Notes: generated by a model not told the origin, from the sequence alone. A stretch of 44,125 bases of DNA from an uncultured Selenomonadaceae bacterium (GCA_945873565.1 CAMCDL010000002.1:1-44125), one strand, 5' to 3'; shown: positions 27,238 through 35,777, numbered from the stretch's first letter. A program made the numbers and translations.

Positions 27238-27599
27238 TCCCTAGCCATCCCCTTCTTAGCAGACACCTTACCTGCTGCATAGGTAACAGCGCCCCAGAAG
27301 GCAGTAACCATCACAGCCATGGAAACACCAACAGTTGCCATCTCATGCAGCACCTCAGCAGTTCCGCCCGCAGTCTCTAACGCAGTAATAAATGGGAAAA
27401 ACGGCTGTATCTCACCATGCCACAGATGCTCGAAGGCAAGTAGAGCGGAACCGCCCCATAAAAGCCTGCTGAGGTTTCTAACCTTACCAGAAATACACTC
27501 ATGAGAAGGTGTCCCCTTAGCATTCTCCTTCTTCTTTAAAACCTTAGCAATAACAGTGGTAACTACCGCTTCAGCACCAGGAACTATAAAACATGCCAT
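27234..27599 (-). CDS. Small membrane protein, function unknown (partner of the next gene)
   Basis: 121 residues. Hydrophobic start MACFIVPGAEAVVTTVIAKV, a basic linker (KKKENAKG), then LLWGGSALLAFEHLWHGEI and PFFPFITALETAGG, and a C-terminal helix TVGVSMAVMVTAFWGAVTYAAG. The conserved-looking His/Glu in AFEHLWHGE and LHEMAT could bind a metal, but this is a guess. From memory similar short proteins starting MACF(I/L)xP occur in other anaerobic Firmicutes without known function. AGGAGG is 8 bases before the ATG. It is the first gene of a two-gene unit with its own strong promoter. Confidence 0.75.
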   Translation of the reverse strand: MACFIVPGAEAVVTTVIAKVLKKKENAKGTPSHECISGKVRNLSRLLWGGSALLAFEHLWHGEIQPFFPFITALETAGGTAEVLHEMATVGVSMAVMVTAFWGAVTYAAGKVSAKKGMARE

Positions 27600-27635
27600 G
27601 TAAAAAACCTCCTATACATCTGCATATAATTCTAT

Positions 27636-27670
27636 CAAATAAAGTACCAGACCTGGTAAAAAGGTCTGCA
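27636..27670. other. Hairpin in the leader of the membrane-protein pair
   Basis: Minus strand CAGACCT-TTTTACC-AGGTCTG forms a perfect 7-bp stem about 40 bases before the first gene; the overlapping palindrome TACCAG-GT-CTGGTA is mutually exclusive with it. No T-run follows directly. May be a small regulatory switch or operator; purely structural observation. Confidence 0.4.
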
Positions 27671-27677
27671 CATATTC

Positions 27678-27706
27678 AATATATAAGCCAAAACACTTAT
27701 TGTCAA
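27678..27706 (-). promoter_or_regulatory. Promoter of the membrane-protein pair
   Basis: TTGACA, exactly 17 bases, TATATT on the minus strand: one of the best promoter matches in the window, giving a leader of about 70 bases. Confidence 0.82.
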
Positions 27707-27712
27707 GTAAAA

Positions 27713-27733
27713 CTAGATATCTAACAGCGGCAT
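27713..27733 (-). other. Six-codon open frame with a perfect ribosome site after thiM
   Basis: The thiM stop TAG is part of TAGGAGGATG, an ideal ribosome site 7-8 bases before ATG CCG CTG TTA GAT ATC TAG (MPLLDI). Too short for a normal protein. It may be the remnant of a gene that once followed thiM, or chance. Confidence 0.3.
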
Positions 27734-27745
27734 ATTTACATCCTC

Positions 27746-28591
27746 CTACAGAAGAATGGCCTTATCAATAAGCTCCTCAGCCGAAATAAGGCTAACCTCA
27801 TCCAGAAGTGCAGTATGATAGCTTCCAGCGCCTTTATTCATCAGCACCGGCTCTGCCTTCTCGCCACTTATCTCCAGCACAAGACACGCTAAAAGACAGG
27901 CATCTGATGGAAAAGCCTGCTCAATACTCTTAATGGCTGAAAGCGCTGCACCCGTAAGCACATTAAGCATACATCCAGTCCCTGTTACCCTGGATAGTGC
28001 TGGAGTACCATTTGCCACAAAATAGGATGTATTTCCATCTGTAATAAGATCTATTGGCCCGCTGGCAAGTATAGTGACACCATGAGCTTTAGCATAGCCG
28101 CCAAATACACCTGAATAGACAGCCTTATTCTCCTTATTTACCAGCTCAGCCTCTGAAGCATCTATACCATTCTGGACAGTTTCCAGGCTGCATACTGCTC
28201 TAAGCTCAGAAACATTTCCCTTTATGACCTCTGGCCTTATCTCGTCAATAAAGCTTCTGGCATACCTTAGTCGCATGCTGCTGCAGGCTGTTCCCACAAG
28301 ATCAATTACCACTGGAATACCCATCTCCTTAGCCTTTCTGCCAGCAATCAGCATCGATTCAAGCCGGGCATCGGTAATATTGCCAAGATTCAGGGCTAAA
28401 GCCTTAGAGGTGGCTGTAATTTCAGACACCTCTGAAGGATGCTCAGCCATAATAGGTCTTGCCCCTATGGCCAGCAGTATATTTGCACAATCATTTATTG
28501 ATATCGGATTAGTAATACAATGAATCAGTGGAGCAGCTTCTGCTATATTACTATGAAGCTGCTCCAGCCTGTTCTTAAGGTCAGATTCCAT
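27746..28591 (-). CDS. thiM: Hydroxyethylthiazole kinase
   Basis: Phosphorylates the thiazole alcohol of thiamine so that it can be salvaged. Ribokinase-like fold with HCITNPISINDCANILLAIGARPIMAEHPSEV at the start, VIDLVGTACS, VIKGNVSELRA and the C-terminal RVTGTGCMLN with the catalytic cysteine. 281 residues. GGAGGG 5 bases before the ATG. It lies 35 bases after trpG with no terminator or TPP riboswitch, so it seems to ride on the tryptophan operon; thiD and thiE are not in the window. Confidence 0.94.
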   Translation of the reverse strand: MESDLKNRLEQLHSNIAEAAPLIHCITNPISINDCANILLAIGARPIMAEHPSEVSEITATSKALALNLGNITDARLESMLIAGRKAKEMGIPVVIDLVGTACSSMRLRYARSFIDEIRPEVIKGNVSELRAVCSLETVQNGIDASEAELVNKENKAVYSGVFGGYAKAHGVTILASGPIDLITDGNTSYFVANGTPALSRVTGTGCMLNVLTGAALSAIKSIEQAFPSDACLLACLVLEISGEKAEPVLMNKGAGSYHTALLDEVSLISAEELIDKAILL

Positions 28592-28626
28592 AATTTCCCT
28601 CCAGCCGCTGTAATATAAGTAAAATA

Positions 28627-29193
28627 TTACAGTGTTTTCAGCCAGTTGTCCATCATTTCCCTGCCCATAGGTGTAAGAATTGACTCAGGATGGAACTGCA
28701 TTCCATTAATGTCATATTCCTTATGGCGTACTGCCATAATCATGCCACTTTCCAGCTCGGCAGTTACCTCAATGCAATCAGGAAGACCATCGCGGCTAAT
28801 AATCAAGGAATGATAGCGTCCTATCTCGACATTCTGAGGAATTCCCTCAAAGATTCCTTTGCCACAATGCTTTATAGGGGAAGTCTTGCCATGAACAATT
28901 TCACCTGCATTGACAATCATTCCGCCAAAAACCTCACCAATGGCCTGGTGGCCAAGGCAGATACCGAGAATAGGAACCTTTCCCTTCATATAATCAATAA
29001 GCTCCTCAGATATTCCGCCATCTGCCGGCACACCTGGACCAGGGGAGATTACAATGGCCTCATAGCCTCTTTTCTCAACCTCTTCACAGGTTATCATATC
29101 ATTTCTGACAACCTCGACTTCCTTACCAAGATCACATATCAGCTGATATACGTTATATGTAAAGGAGTCATAGTTATCTAAAAGCAATAACAT
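28627..29193 (-). CDS. trpG: Anthranilate synthase glutamine amidotransferase subunit
   Basis: Class I glutaminase that feeds ammonia to TrpE (in many Firmicutes the same protein also serves PabB). The catalytic triad is visible: Cys79 in LGICLGHQ, and His/Glu in MQFHPESILTP; LLLDNYDSFTYNV is the N-terminal signature. 188 residues, not fused to TrpD. The start overlaps trpE by 20 bases with AGGAGG about 9 bases upstream. Confidence 0.96.
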   Translation of the reverse strand: MLLLLDNYDSFTYNVYQLICDLGKEVEVVRNDMITCEEVEKRGYEAIVISPGPGVPADGGISEELIDYMKGKVPILGICLGHQAIGEVFGGMIVNAGEIVHGKTSPIKHCGKGIFEGIPQNVEIGRYHSLIISRDGLPDCIEVTAELESGMIMAVRHKEYDINGMQFHPESILTPMGREMMDNWLKTL

Positions 29194-30670
29194 CGTTTTC
29201 TACCTCCTCTACTACAGTGAACATAGCCTTTGATTTCTGCAGGATTTCATTGTATTCAAACTCTGCGACAGAATCATACACAATACCAGCACCAGATTGG
29301 ATGTAAGCATTATCTCCATCAATAATCATAGTACGAAGAGTAATACACATATCCATATTGCCATCAAAATCCATATAACCTACCGTACCGGAGTAGGAGC
29401 CTCTCTTAACAGGCTCCAGCTCGTGAATAATTTCCATTGCTCTAAGCTTTGGAGCACCACTTACAGTACCAGCTGGGAAGCAGGCCTTAAGTACATCCAT
29501 CGGAGTATAGCCCTTTTTCAGATCACCTACAACCTCGGATACCATGTGCATTACATGAGAGAACCGCTCAACTGCTCTCAGCTTTGTTACTCTTACAGTA
29601 CCGGGATCACTTATACGGCCGATATCATTTCTGGCAAGATCAACCAGCATTGAATGCTCTGCACACTCCTTGATATCAGCAGTCATTTCCTTTTCCAGAG
29701 CCATATCCTCGGCCTCGCTGGTGCCACGGCGCCTTGTACCTGCAATCGGATAAGTATATACATATTTTCCAGCCACCTTTACCAGCATCTCTGGTGAAGC
29801 AGCCACAAATTTCTTTTTACCAAAGTTCAGATAAAACATATATGGAGAAGGGTTTACCTGACGCAGACGGCGATAATAAAGGAAAGCCGGCTTGGTCAGC
29901 TTTTCCCTGAACTGCCGGGATGGCACCACCTGGAAAATATCACCAGAAATAATATAATCCTTGCACTTTTGGATAGCTGCCCGGAAATCCTCAGGCATCT
30001 TGCCATATTTCTTAAGAAAATCTACCTTTTCCTTTCTAGGCTTGGACTTAAGATTATGCTCAGGAACTGGTCCGCAAAGCTTATTAATCTGTTCTGATAC
30101 CCTTTCCTCAACATCGCTATATATCTGATCAAGATCATCATCAGTATTGGTCTCAGCCAGCACAATCAGCTGAGAAGCATTTTTCTGCTGATCAAATATC
30201 ATCAATGTGCGGCAGATCATGAACTGACCCAAAAGCTCATCATCAGCTACTTCCTGGCCACGGATACGATCAAATACAGAAGCTATCTCATAATTGAAAT
30301 AGCCTACTGCACCGCCATTTGCCAAAGGAAGATTTATATTGCCCATGGCACTCTTGAATTTATTCAGATAGGTATTCATGGAGGTAACAGGATCTCCATT
30401 AAATGCCCGCATTTTGTCATTCTCCTGTACCAGCAGCTTGTCCTTATAAATCTGCAGCATAATAAATGGATCTGCACCAATGAAGGAATAACGGCCAAAT
30501 TTCTGATGAGCATCAACAGATTCTAGCAGAAAGCCCTTATCATCATTTACCAGCTTATAAAAAGCTGAAACAGGAGTATCAAGGTCCGTAGACACATTGG
30601 CCGAAACAGCTACCAGTGTAGCATTTTTAGCCAGCTCCTTGAATTCCTCTCTTGATGGTGTGAGTTTCAT
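29174..30670 (-). CDS. trpE: Anthranilate synthase component I
   Basis: Converts chorismate plus ammonia to anthranilate. The tryptophan feedback motif LLES is near the N-terminus; chorismate-binding residues are in DLARNDIGRISDPGTV, PAGTVSGAPKLRAMEII, GSYSGTVGYMDFDGNMD and SGAGIVYDSVAEFEYNE. GGGGG abuts the ATG at 30676 but is 6 bases before the ATG at 30670, so I use MKLTPSREEF (498 residues). It lies after trpA, an inverted order compared with the usual trpE-first operon. Confidence 0.95.
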   Translation of the reverse strand: MKLTPSREEFKELAKNATLVAVSANVSTDLDTPVSAFYKLVNDDKGFLLESVDAHQKFGRYSFIGADPFIMLQIYKDKLLVQENDKMRAFNGDPVTSMNTYLNKFKSAMGNINLPLANGGAVGYFNYEIASVFDRIRGQEVADDELLGQFMICRTLMIFDQQKNASQLIVLAETNTDDDLDQIYSDVEERVSEQINKLCGPVPEHNLKSKPRKEKVDFLKKYGKMPEDFRAAIQKCKDYIISGDIFQVVPSRQFREKLTKPAFLYYRRLRQVNPSPYMFYLNFGKKKFVAASPEMLVKVAGKYVYTYPIAGTRRRGTSEAEDMALEKEMTADIKECAEHSMLVDLARNDIGRISDPGTVRVTKLRAVERFSHVMHMVSEVVGDLKKGYTPMDVLKACFPAGTVSGAPKLRAMEIIHELEPVKRGSYSGTVGYMDFDGNMDMCITLRTMIIDGDNAYIQSGAGIVYDSVAEFEYNEILQKSKAMFTVVEEVENDVIAFR

Positions 30671-30681
30671 AAGCATCCCCC

Positions 30682-31467
30682 TTATTTATCCAGAGCAATT
30701 CTGATACTGGAAATCAGCTCACAGGCCTCTCCAAGCTTTCCGTCCATAATAAGCTTTACCACCGCAGAACCAACAATTACAGCATCTGAATTTTTTGCAG
30801 CGTCTACTGCAGCCTCTGGAGAACCGACACCGAAGCCTACAGCACATGGAGTGCTGGTCTGCTGCTTTACTCGCTCAATAACTTTGTTTATAGGAGAATA
30901 ATCAATCTTTCTTACACCAGTTACACCGTTAATTGATACACAATAAATAAAGCCATCCGCGCTGGTGCAGGTCTCGGAAATACGATTGTCAGTAGTACCT
31001 GGGGTTACAAACTCAACCAGGCTCAGTCCCTGCTGGCTGCAGGCCTTCTTCATATCACCAGACTCCTCATGAGGTACATCAGGAATTATAAGACCATCCA
31101 TGCCAGCCTCCTTGGCATCTGCTACAAATTTCTCAAAACCATAATTCAGCATATTATTAATATATCCCATGCCTACCAGCGGGATTTCAGAAACCTTGCG
31201 TATCTCCCTTACAATATCCAGAACCTTTGGCAGGGTCATACCCTTTTTGATTGCCTGGTAGGAAGCAGCCTGAATAACTGGACCATCTGCCATAGGATCA
31301 GAGAAGGGAATACCTATCTCAATAATATCTGCACCAGCCTTTTCAGCCTCCAGAACAGCCTTTAGTGTGCCAGCAGCATCAGGCAGACCAGCAGTAATAT
31401 AGATAACCAGGCCCTTCTTGCCTGCAGCCTTTAACTCGTTGAATTTATTATCAATGCGATTCATCAT
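30682..31467 (-). CDS. trpA: Tryptophan synthase alpha subunit
   Basis: Releases indole from indoleglycerol phosphate. Catalytic Glu in [17 protein letters not shown] (with the Asp of the same loop), VTPGTTDNR and a phosphate site [10 protein letters not shown]. 261 residues. The first ATG overlaps the trpB TGA by 4 bases (a second ATG follows directly), with GGAG upstream; coupled to trpB. Confidence 0.96.
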   Translation of the reverse strand: MMNRIDNKFNELKAAGKKGLVIYITAGLPDAAGTLKAVLEAEKAGADIIEIGIPFSDPMADGPVIQAASYQAIKKGMTLPKVLDIVREIRKVSEIPLVGMGYINNMLNYGFEKFVADAKEAGMDGLIIPDVPHEESGDMKKACSQQGLSLVEFVTPGTTDNRISETCTSADGFIYCVSINGVTGVRKIDYSPINKVIERVKQQTSTPCAVGFGVGSPEAAVDAAKNSDAVIVGSAVVKLIMDGKLGEACELISSIRIALDK

Positions 31468-32651
31468 TCAATCTCCTCTCCCAATACCTTTGCTACCTGC
31501 TGAACATCCTTATCTCCACGGCCGGAAAGGGTAACTACTACTACCTGGTCAGGAGTTGTCTGTGGCATCAGCTTCTCAAGATATGCCAATGCGTGTGAGC
31601 TCTCTACTGCTGGAATAATACCCTCCAGACGGCTGAGGAGCTGGAAGGCATCAAGTGCCTCCTTATCATCAATGCCAACATACTTTACAACACCCTGCTC
31701 GTGGAACATTGCATGCTCAGGTCCAACGCCTGGATAATCCAAGCCAGCTGAAATGGAGTATACCTCAATAACCTGTCCATCATCATCCTGAGCAAGGTAG
31801 CTATATGCACCGTGCAGAACGCCTGGACGGCTTGCAGGATTGGAAAGTGTCTGGGCATTATCACCAGCTGCTGGACCACGTCCTGCAGCCTCAACACCAA
31901 ATTTCTTAACCTGAGTATCATTTCTCCAATCATGGAAGGTACCGATGGCATTGGAGCCACCACCTACGCAGGCAATAAGATAATCCAGACGACCTCCGGT
32001 TTCCTTTTTAAGCTGCTGACGGATTTCTCTTCCTATACATGCTTGAAAATCACGAACCATAGTAGGATATGGATGAGGTCCTACAGCAGAACCGATAATG
32101 TAATGAGTATCATCAATGTGAGCTGCCCAATAACGTATTGCCTCGCTTGTAGCATCCTTAAGAGTAGCGGTACCAGTGGTAACAGGAATAACCTTGGTAC
32201 CAAGCAGCTTCATCTTGAATACATTAAGCTTCTGACGCTCAATATCAACTGCACCCATAAATACATGGCACTCCATGCCGAACAGAGCTGCTACAGTTGC
32301 GGTTGCTACACCATGCTGGCCTGCACCGGTTTCAGCAATTATACGTTTCTTGCCCATACGCTTAGCCAGAAGTACCTGACCTAAAGCATTATTAATCTTA
32401 TGTGCACCAGTATGCAGCAGGTCCTCGCGCTTCAGATATATCTTTGCGCCGCCATAATGCTTTGTGAGCTGCTCTGCATAGTACAGAAGAGTCGGACGTC
32501 CAGCATACTGTGTGTAATACTTGTTGAGCTCAGCAATAAAATCAGGATCCTCCTTATATTTTTCATAGGCTGCCTCAAGCTCAGTCAGCACTGGCATTAC
32601 GATTTCTGGTACATACTGTCCGCCATATTTTCCAAATCTACCCTTTGACAT
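31464..32651 (-). CDS. trpB: Tryptophan synthase beta subunit
   Basis: PLP enzyme joining indole and serine. The PLP lysine is in [13 protein letters not shown], the phosphate cup in [10 protein letters not shown], and the N-terminal [10 protein letters not shown] and C-terminal ALAYLEKL region are typical of the ordinary TrpB1 type. 395 residues. AGGAGG 8 bases before the ATG. Confidence 0.97.
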   Translation of the reverse strand: MSKGRFGKYGGQYVPEIVMPVLTELEAAYEKYKEDPDFIAELNKYYTQYAGRPTLLYYAEQLTKHYGGAKIYLKREDLLHTGAHKINNALGQVLLAKRMGKKRIIAETGAGQHGVATATVAALFGMECHVFMGAVDIERQKLNVFKMKLLGTKVIPVTTGTATLKDATSEAIRYWAAHIDDTHYIIGSAVGPHPYPTMVRDFQACIGREIRQQLKKETGGRLDYLIACVGGGSNAIGTFHDWRNDTQVKKFGVEAAGRGPAAGDNAQTLSNPASRPGVLHGAYSYLAQDDDGQVIEVYSISAGLDYPGVGPEHAMFHEQGVVKYVGIDDKEALDAFQLLSRLEGIIPAVESSHALAYLEKLMPQTTPDQVVVVTLSGRGDKDVQQVAKVLGEEIE

Positions 32652-32670
32652 TTTTAATTCCTCCTAAATA

Positions 32671-33441
32671 TTACAGCTCTGCAAAAGCTCTTGTCTGTTT
32701 TTCTACATCAGGGGCTGTTGAAAGCCCCTCTCCAACTAATATGCCATCAAGGCCAGCATCACGAAGCAGCTTTGCTTCCTCTACAGTATGAATTCCGCTT
32801 TCGCTTATCAGCTTGCGGCTCCTATCTGCATATGGCAGCAGGTCTATCGTATTCTGTATTGTAGTCTTGAAAAGCTTAAGGTTACGATTATTAATTCCAA
32901 TAAACTGTCCAGGTGTAGCCAGAGCCTTTTCCATATCCTCCTGATCATGAACCTCAATCAGGGCATCCAGCCCCAGGCTTCTGGTAACATCATAGTATTC
33001 CTTCAGCTGAGTATCAGTAAGTATCCTGGCTATAAGAAGTACTGCATCTGCCTTCAGCATACTAGCTTCATAAATCTGATACTCGTCAATGATAAAATCC
33101 TTTCTGAGCACTGGCAGATTAACCAGCTTCTTAACCATCGGTATATCCTCATTCCGCCCAAGAAAGTGAGGATCTGTGTGAACTGACAGCATCTTTGCTC
33201 CGCTGTTTTCGTACATTCTGGCCAGGTCAGCAACTGAATAGGGATGACCGAAATTACCCTTGGATGGAGACTGCAGCTTACACTCTGCAATCAGGCTCCA
33301 TTTATTCTTGCTGAATACGTCCTCCATAGCAAATCTGCCGATATTTACTTGCTTTTTAAGCTTAGCCAGTGGAAGATCAAGCCTTGCCCTGTCAACTATA
33401 TCCTTTTTCTTGGCGACTATCTCCGCCAGCATATCTTTCAT
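32671..33441 (-). CDS. trpC: Indole-3-glycerol phosphate synthase
   Basis: Ring closure step of tryptophan synthesis. TIM barrel with SLIAECKLQSPSKG (substrate Lys/Glu), LSVHTDPHFLGR, VLRKDFIIDEYQIYEA, GINNRNLKLF and SESGIHT. The ATG at 33441, with GGGGG 5-6 bases upstream, gives MKDMLAEIV and 256 residues; the earlier ATG at 33453 has no site of its own. Confidence 0.95.
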   Translation of the reverse strand: MKDMLAEIVAKKKDIVDRARLDLPLAKLKKQVNIGRFAMEDVFSKNKWSLIAECKLQSPSKGNFGHPYSVADLARMYENSGAKMLSVHTDPHFLGRNEDIPMVKKLVNLPVLRKDFIIDEYQIYEASMLKADAVLLIARILTDTQLKEYYDVTRSLGLDALIEVHDQEDMEKALATPGQFIGINNRNLKLFKTTIQNTIDLLPYADRSRKLISESGIHTVEEAKLLRDAGLDGILVGEGLSTAPDVEKQTRAFAEL

Positions 33442-33453
33442 ATTATCCCCCAT

Positions 33454-34065
33454 TTATTGTTTTACTGCTTTAATAAATTCCTTTATCAGCTTCGGTGACT
33501 TATTTCCTTCTATTTCCATGGAACCTGAAGCATCTATGGCATACGGGTGAAAAAGCTCTATGGCCTCTCTTACATTCTGGCTATTGATGCCACCAGCAAT
33601 TATATATCGCTTCTTCAGCTTACATATTTTCTCGGCAGCTGTACGCCAGGCGAAAGATACTCCGCTCCCTCCAACCGTATTCCTGCTGTAGCTATCTATA
33701 AGCACCAGCTCTGCCGGATAAGCCTCAGCTGCCTCCAGCAAGAAATCATCACCATATCTAAAGGCCTTTATTACTGGCCTGTTGCAGCTAAGGGCATATT
33801 CTGCCGGCTCATGACCATGAAGCTGTATCATATCCAGCCCGCAAAACTCAGCCAGCCGATTCACCTCATCTATGGGCTGATCCACAAAAACCCCTACCTT
33901 TATAAGGTCCGGCACTGAAGAACATATTTCCTTTACCTGCTCTGGACTTATATATCTCCTGAACCTGGCATCCATTATAAAACCGATGTAATCAGCTCCA
34001 TCAGCTACAGCCTTCGCTGCTTCTATATCTCTGATACCGCATATCTTCAGTTTTATTACTACCAT
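33454..34065 (-). CDS. trpF: Phosphoribosylanthranilate isomerase
   Basis: Third-step isomerase. LKICGIRDIEAA (catalytic Cys), GVFVDQPIDEV, MIQLHGHE, LVLIDSYSRNTVGGSG and IIAGGINSQNV are the family marks. 203 residues. The start is awkward: GGGAG directly abuts the only standard ATG (34065), whereas 9 bases further in is ATA AAA CTG (I-K-L-K-I-C-G-I), exactly where homologues begin. I keep the ATG but the real start may be an unusual ATA. First gene of the operon, behind the T-box. Confidence 0.93.
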   Translation of the reverse strand: MVVIKLKICGIRDIEAAKAVADGADYIGFIMDARFRRYISPEQVKEICSSVPDLIKVGVFVDQPIDEVNRLAEFCGLDMIQLHGHEPAEYALSCNRPVIKAFRYGDDFLLEAAEAYPAELVLIDSYSRNTVGGSGVSFAWRTAAEKICKLKKRYIIAGGINSQNVREAIELFHPYAIDASGSMEIEGNKSPKLIKEFIKAVKQ

Positions 34066-34073
34066 CTCCCAAT

Positions 34074-34138
34074 AAAAAAGACCATCTCACTCCAATACAG
34101 CAGGCTATTATCCATGCTATATATTGGGGCGAAATGGT
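34074..34138 (-). terminator. Second T-box terminator (promoter-distal)
   Basis: 17-bp imperfect stem ACCATTTCGCCCCAATA/TATTGGAGTGAGATGGT (G-T pairs and one C-A mismatch) with a 24-base loop, followed by CTTTTTT on the minus strand, ending just before trpF. Confidence 0.85.
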
Positions 34139-34176
34139 TTCCGCTGTGCCACCCACATTCAGTGTTTATGGTAAAT

Positions 34177-34212
34177 AAAAAAGGTATTTCGTCTCTAAAG
34201 GGACGAAATACC
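34177..34212 (-). terminator. First T-box terminator (promoter-proximal)
   Basis: Perfect 11-bp stem GGTATTTCGTC/GACGAAATACC with an 8-base loop and TTTTTT on the minus strand, immediately after the first T-box sequence. Confidence 0.93.
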
Positions 34213-34450
34213 TCGTTGTGCCACCCAATAAACACCCTTTCAGTACGGGAAATTACTCCGATACCTAAGCCATATAACGGTGGCAACCGTTCCAGCCTAC
34301 TAAAACTCATTCGGTGGACTCTCATGGGACCATTCACCTGACGCTTAACACTGATCATCACACCACCCTGTAAGGGTCATCAGCTCGCTGAGATAAGTAT
34401 GACAGGCTACTATTTCCCAATCAAAGATTTGTCATGTTTTAATTTACTAA

Positions 34451-34479
34451 AGTATAAAACCTCAAAAGTGTCTTGTCAA
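34451..34479 (-). promoter_or_regulatory. Promoter of the trp operon
   Basis: TTGACA, 17 bases, TATACT on the minus strand, starting the T-box RNA near 34444. It lies directly after larC; no terminator separates them, so some readthrough from the upstream operon is possible. Confidence 0.88.
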
Positions 34480-34496
34480 GAAGTATTTTAGTATTT

Positions 34497-35777
34497 TTAT
34501 TGCTGAAGCGCAGTAATTGCTGCTGCTTTTATCACACCATACATTTCCTGATAACACTTTCCATTGGCAATGCACAGCTTCTTGACACTTTCATACTCAG
34601 GATAAACCTTAAGCTTTTCAGGTGTACGGCATATTTTTACTTCAGCCTCACCATACTGAGTATTTACTGTCATTTCCATCCGCTCCAAAAGAGAACGCTG
34701 ATGAACTGACCTTCTTATTCCGATAGTAGTTGTTTCATTGAAGATGATGTGTTCAAGCCTTGACACATCATCAGCCGAACAAATAACAGAAAGCAGCTGG
34801 CCAGGACGATTCTTCTTCATAATGATTGGGGTAAAAAACACGTCTCTTGCGCCCTCATCCAAAAGGAGTTCCATAACATATCCAAGATTCTCACCGGTGC
34901 AATCATCTATATTGCTTTCCAGCTTTATAATAATGTCCTCTTCGAGCCCAGCAGAAGCCTCTACTGCCTCATTTCCGTCAATCAGCATGGCTCTTAAGAG
35001 GCTAGGCACAGCATAGCTGCGCTTTCCTGCACCATAGCCTGTCCTTAATACCTTAAAGCTATCAGGCAGACGGTCGCTGGTCCTGATTGCGGCTATCGCG
35101 GCCCCTGTAGGTGTGGTAAGCTCACCCTCCACATCTAAAATTTTAAGAGAAAGCTTCTGCTGCTGAACCAGATTTGCTACAGCAGGAACCGGGATAGGCA
35201 TAATGCCATGCTGACAGCGGATAGTGCCCTTACCGTCAGAAATCCCCTCAACTACAATACCATCAACACCAAGGTCATCAAGGCACACTGCTACAGTAAC
35301 TATATCAGCAATTGAGTCAACTGCACCCACCTCATGGAAATGCACTTCATCAGGATTCGTGCCATGAGCCTTGGCCTCCGCTAGAGACAATAAATCAAAA
35401 ATATGGATAGCAGTATCCTTCGCCTGCTGAGACATTGCCGCCTTGGAAATAATATCCCTTATCTCTTTCATGCCACGATGTTCGTGATGGTGCTCATGCT
35501 CATGATGGTGCTCATGCCCATGATGGTGCTCATGCCCATGCAGATATTCCATATCATGATCATGATTGTGATGCTCGTGATCAAGAATAACATTAAAATC
35601 ACAGGCATCTATACCAGCCTTCTTAACACGGCTGACAGCAATATCAAATCCCTGCAGCTGCAGACTTTCAATAGCAGTCTTTACCTTTTCATAATCTGCT
35701 CCAAGGTCTAATAAAGCACCTGCTGTCATATCACCGCTGATACCGAATTTTGTATCTAAATATAATAATCTGCTCAT
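34497..35777 (-). CDS. larC: Nickel-pincer cofactor nickel-insertion protein LarC
   Basis: CTP-dependent cyclometallase that inserts nickel into the pincer nucleotide used by LarA-type racemases. N-terminal LYLDTKFGISGDMTAGALLDLGA, VHFHEVGAVDSIADI, GELTTPTGAAI and the C-terminal LESNIDDCTGENLGYVMELLLDEGARDVFFTPI (LarC2 part) are in one frame, so no programmed frameshift as in Lactobacillus plantarum. At residues ~67-100 is a His-rich segment, partly three GHEHHH-type repeats, likely a nickel store. 426 residues. Overlaps larB by 4 bases. Neither larA nor larE is in the window. Confidence 0.93.
   Translation of the reverse strand: MSRLLYLDTKFGISGDMTAGALLDLGADYEKVKTAIESLQLQGFDIAVSRVKKAGIDACDFNVILDHEHHNHDHDMEYLHGHEHHHGHEHHHEHEHHHEHRGMKEIRDIISKAAMSQQAKDTAIHIFDLLSLAEAKAHGTNPDEVHFHEVGAVDSIADIVTVAVCLDDLGVDGIVVEGISDGKGTIRCQHGIMPIPVPAVANLVQQQKLSLKILDVEGELTTPTGAAIAAIRTSDRLPDSFKVLRTGYGAGKRSYAVPSLLRAMLIDGNEAVEASAGLEEDIIIKLESNIDDCTGENLGYVMELLLDEGARDVFFTPIIMKKNRPGQLLSVICSADDVSRLEHIIFNETTTIGIRRSVHQRSLLERMEMTVNTQYGEAEVKICRTPEKLKVYPEYESVKKLCIANGKCYQEMYGVIKAAAITALQQ
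35485..35538. repeat. Three 18-bp tandem repeats encoding the LarC His-rich segment
   Basis: Three copies of TGATGGTGCTCATGcyCA in frame inside larC (two identical, one with a single change), each encoding a GHEHHH/EHEHHH hexapeptide. Such a repeat can gain or lose units by slippage without shifting the frame. Confidence 0.8.

Larger units (their letters stand above)
34066..34445 (-). ncRNA. Tryptophan T-box leader with one Stem I and two antiterminator/terminator modules
   Basis: This 430-base gene-free stretch is a T-box riboswitch. On the minus strand the specifier region reads GGTGAATGGTCCCATGAGAG with UGG (Trp) at 34330-34332 after the usual GAA. Stem III AACGGTTGCCACCGTT follows. The T-box sequence TGGGTGGCACAACGAGG is present, then a terminator; about 30 bases later a second T-box, TGTGGGTGGCACAGCGG, and a second terminator. 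In both bulges the UGGN base is C, fitting a G discriminator as in tRNA-Trp. Uncharged tRNA-Trp should allow readthrough into trpF. There is no room for a second specifier stem. Confidence 0.93.

Noticed and set aside
28592-28626. TPP riboswitch before thiM
   Set aside because: Only 35 bases between trpG and thiM; no CUGAGA or similar core.
34059-34361. 100-residue minus-strand ORF just before trpF
   Set aside because: Lies wholly in the T-box RNA and its terminators; no homology signs.
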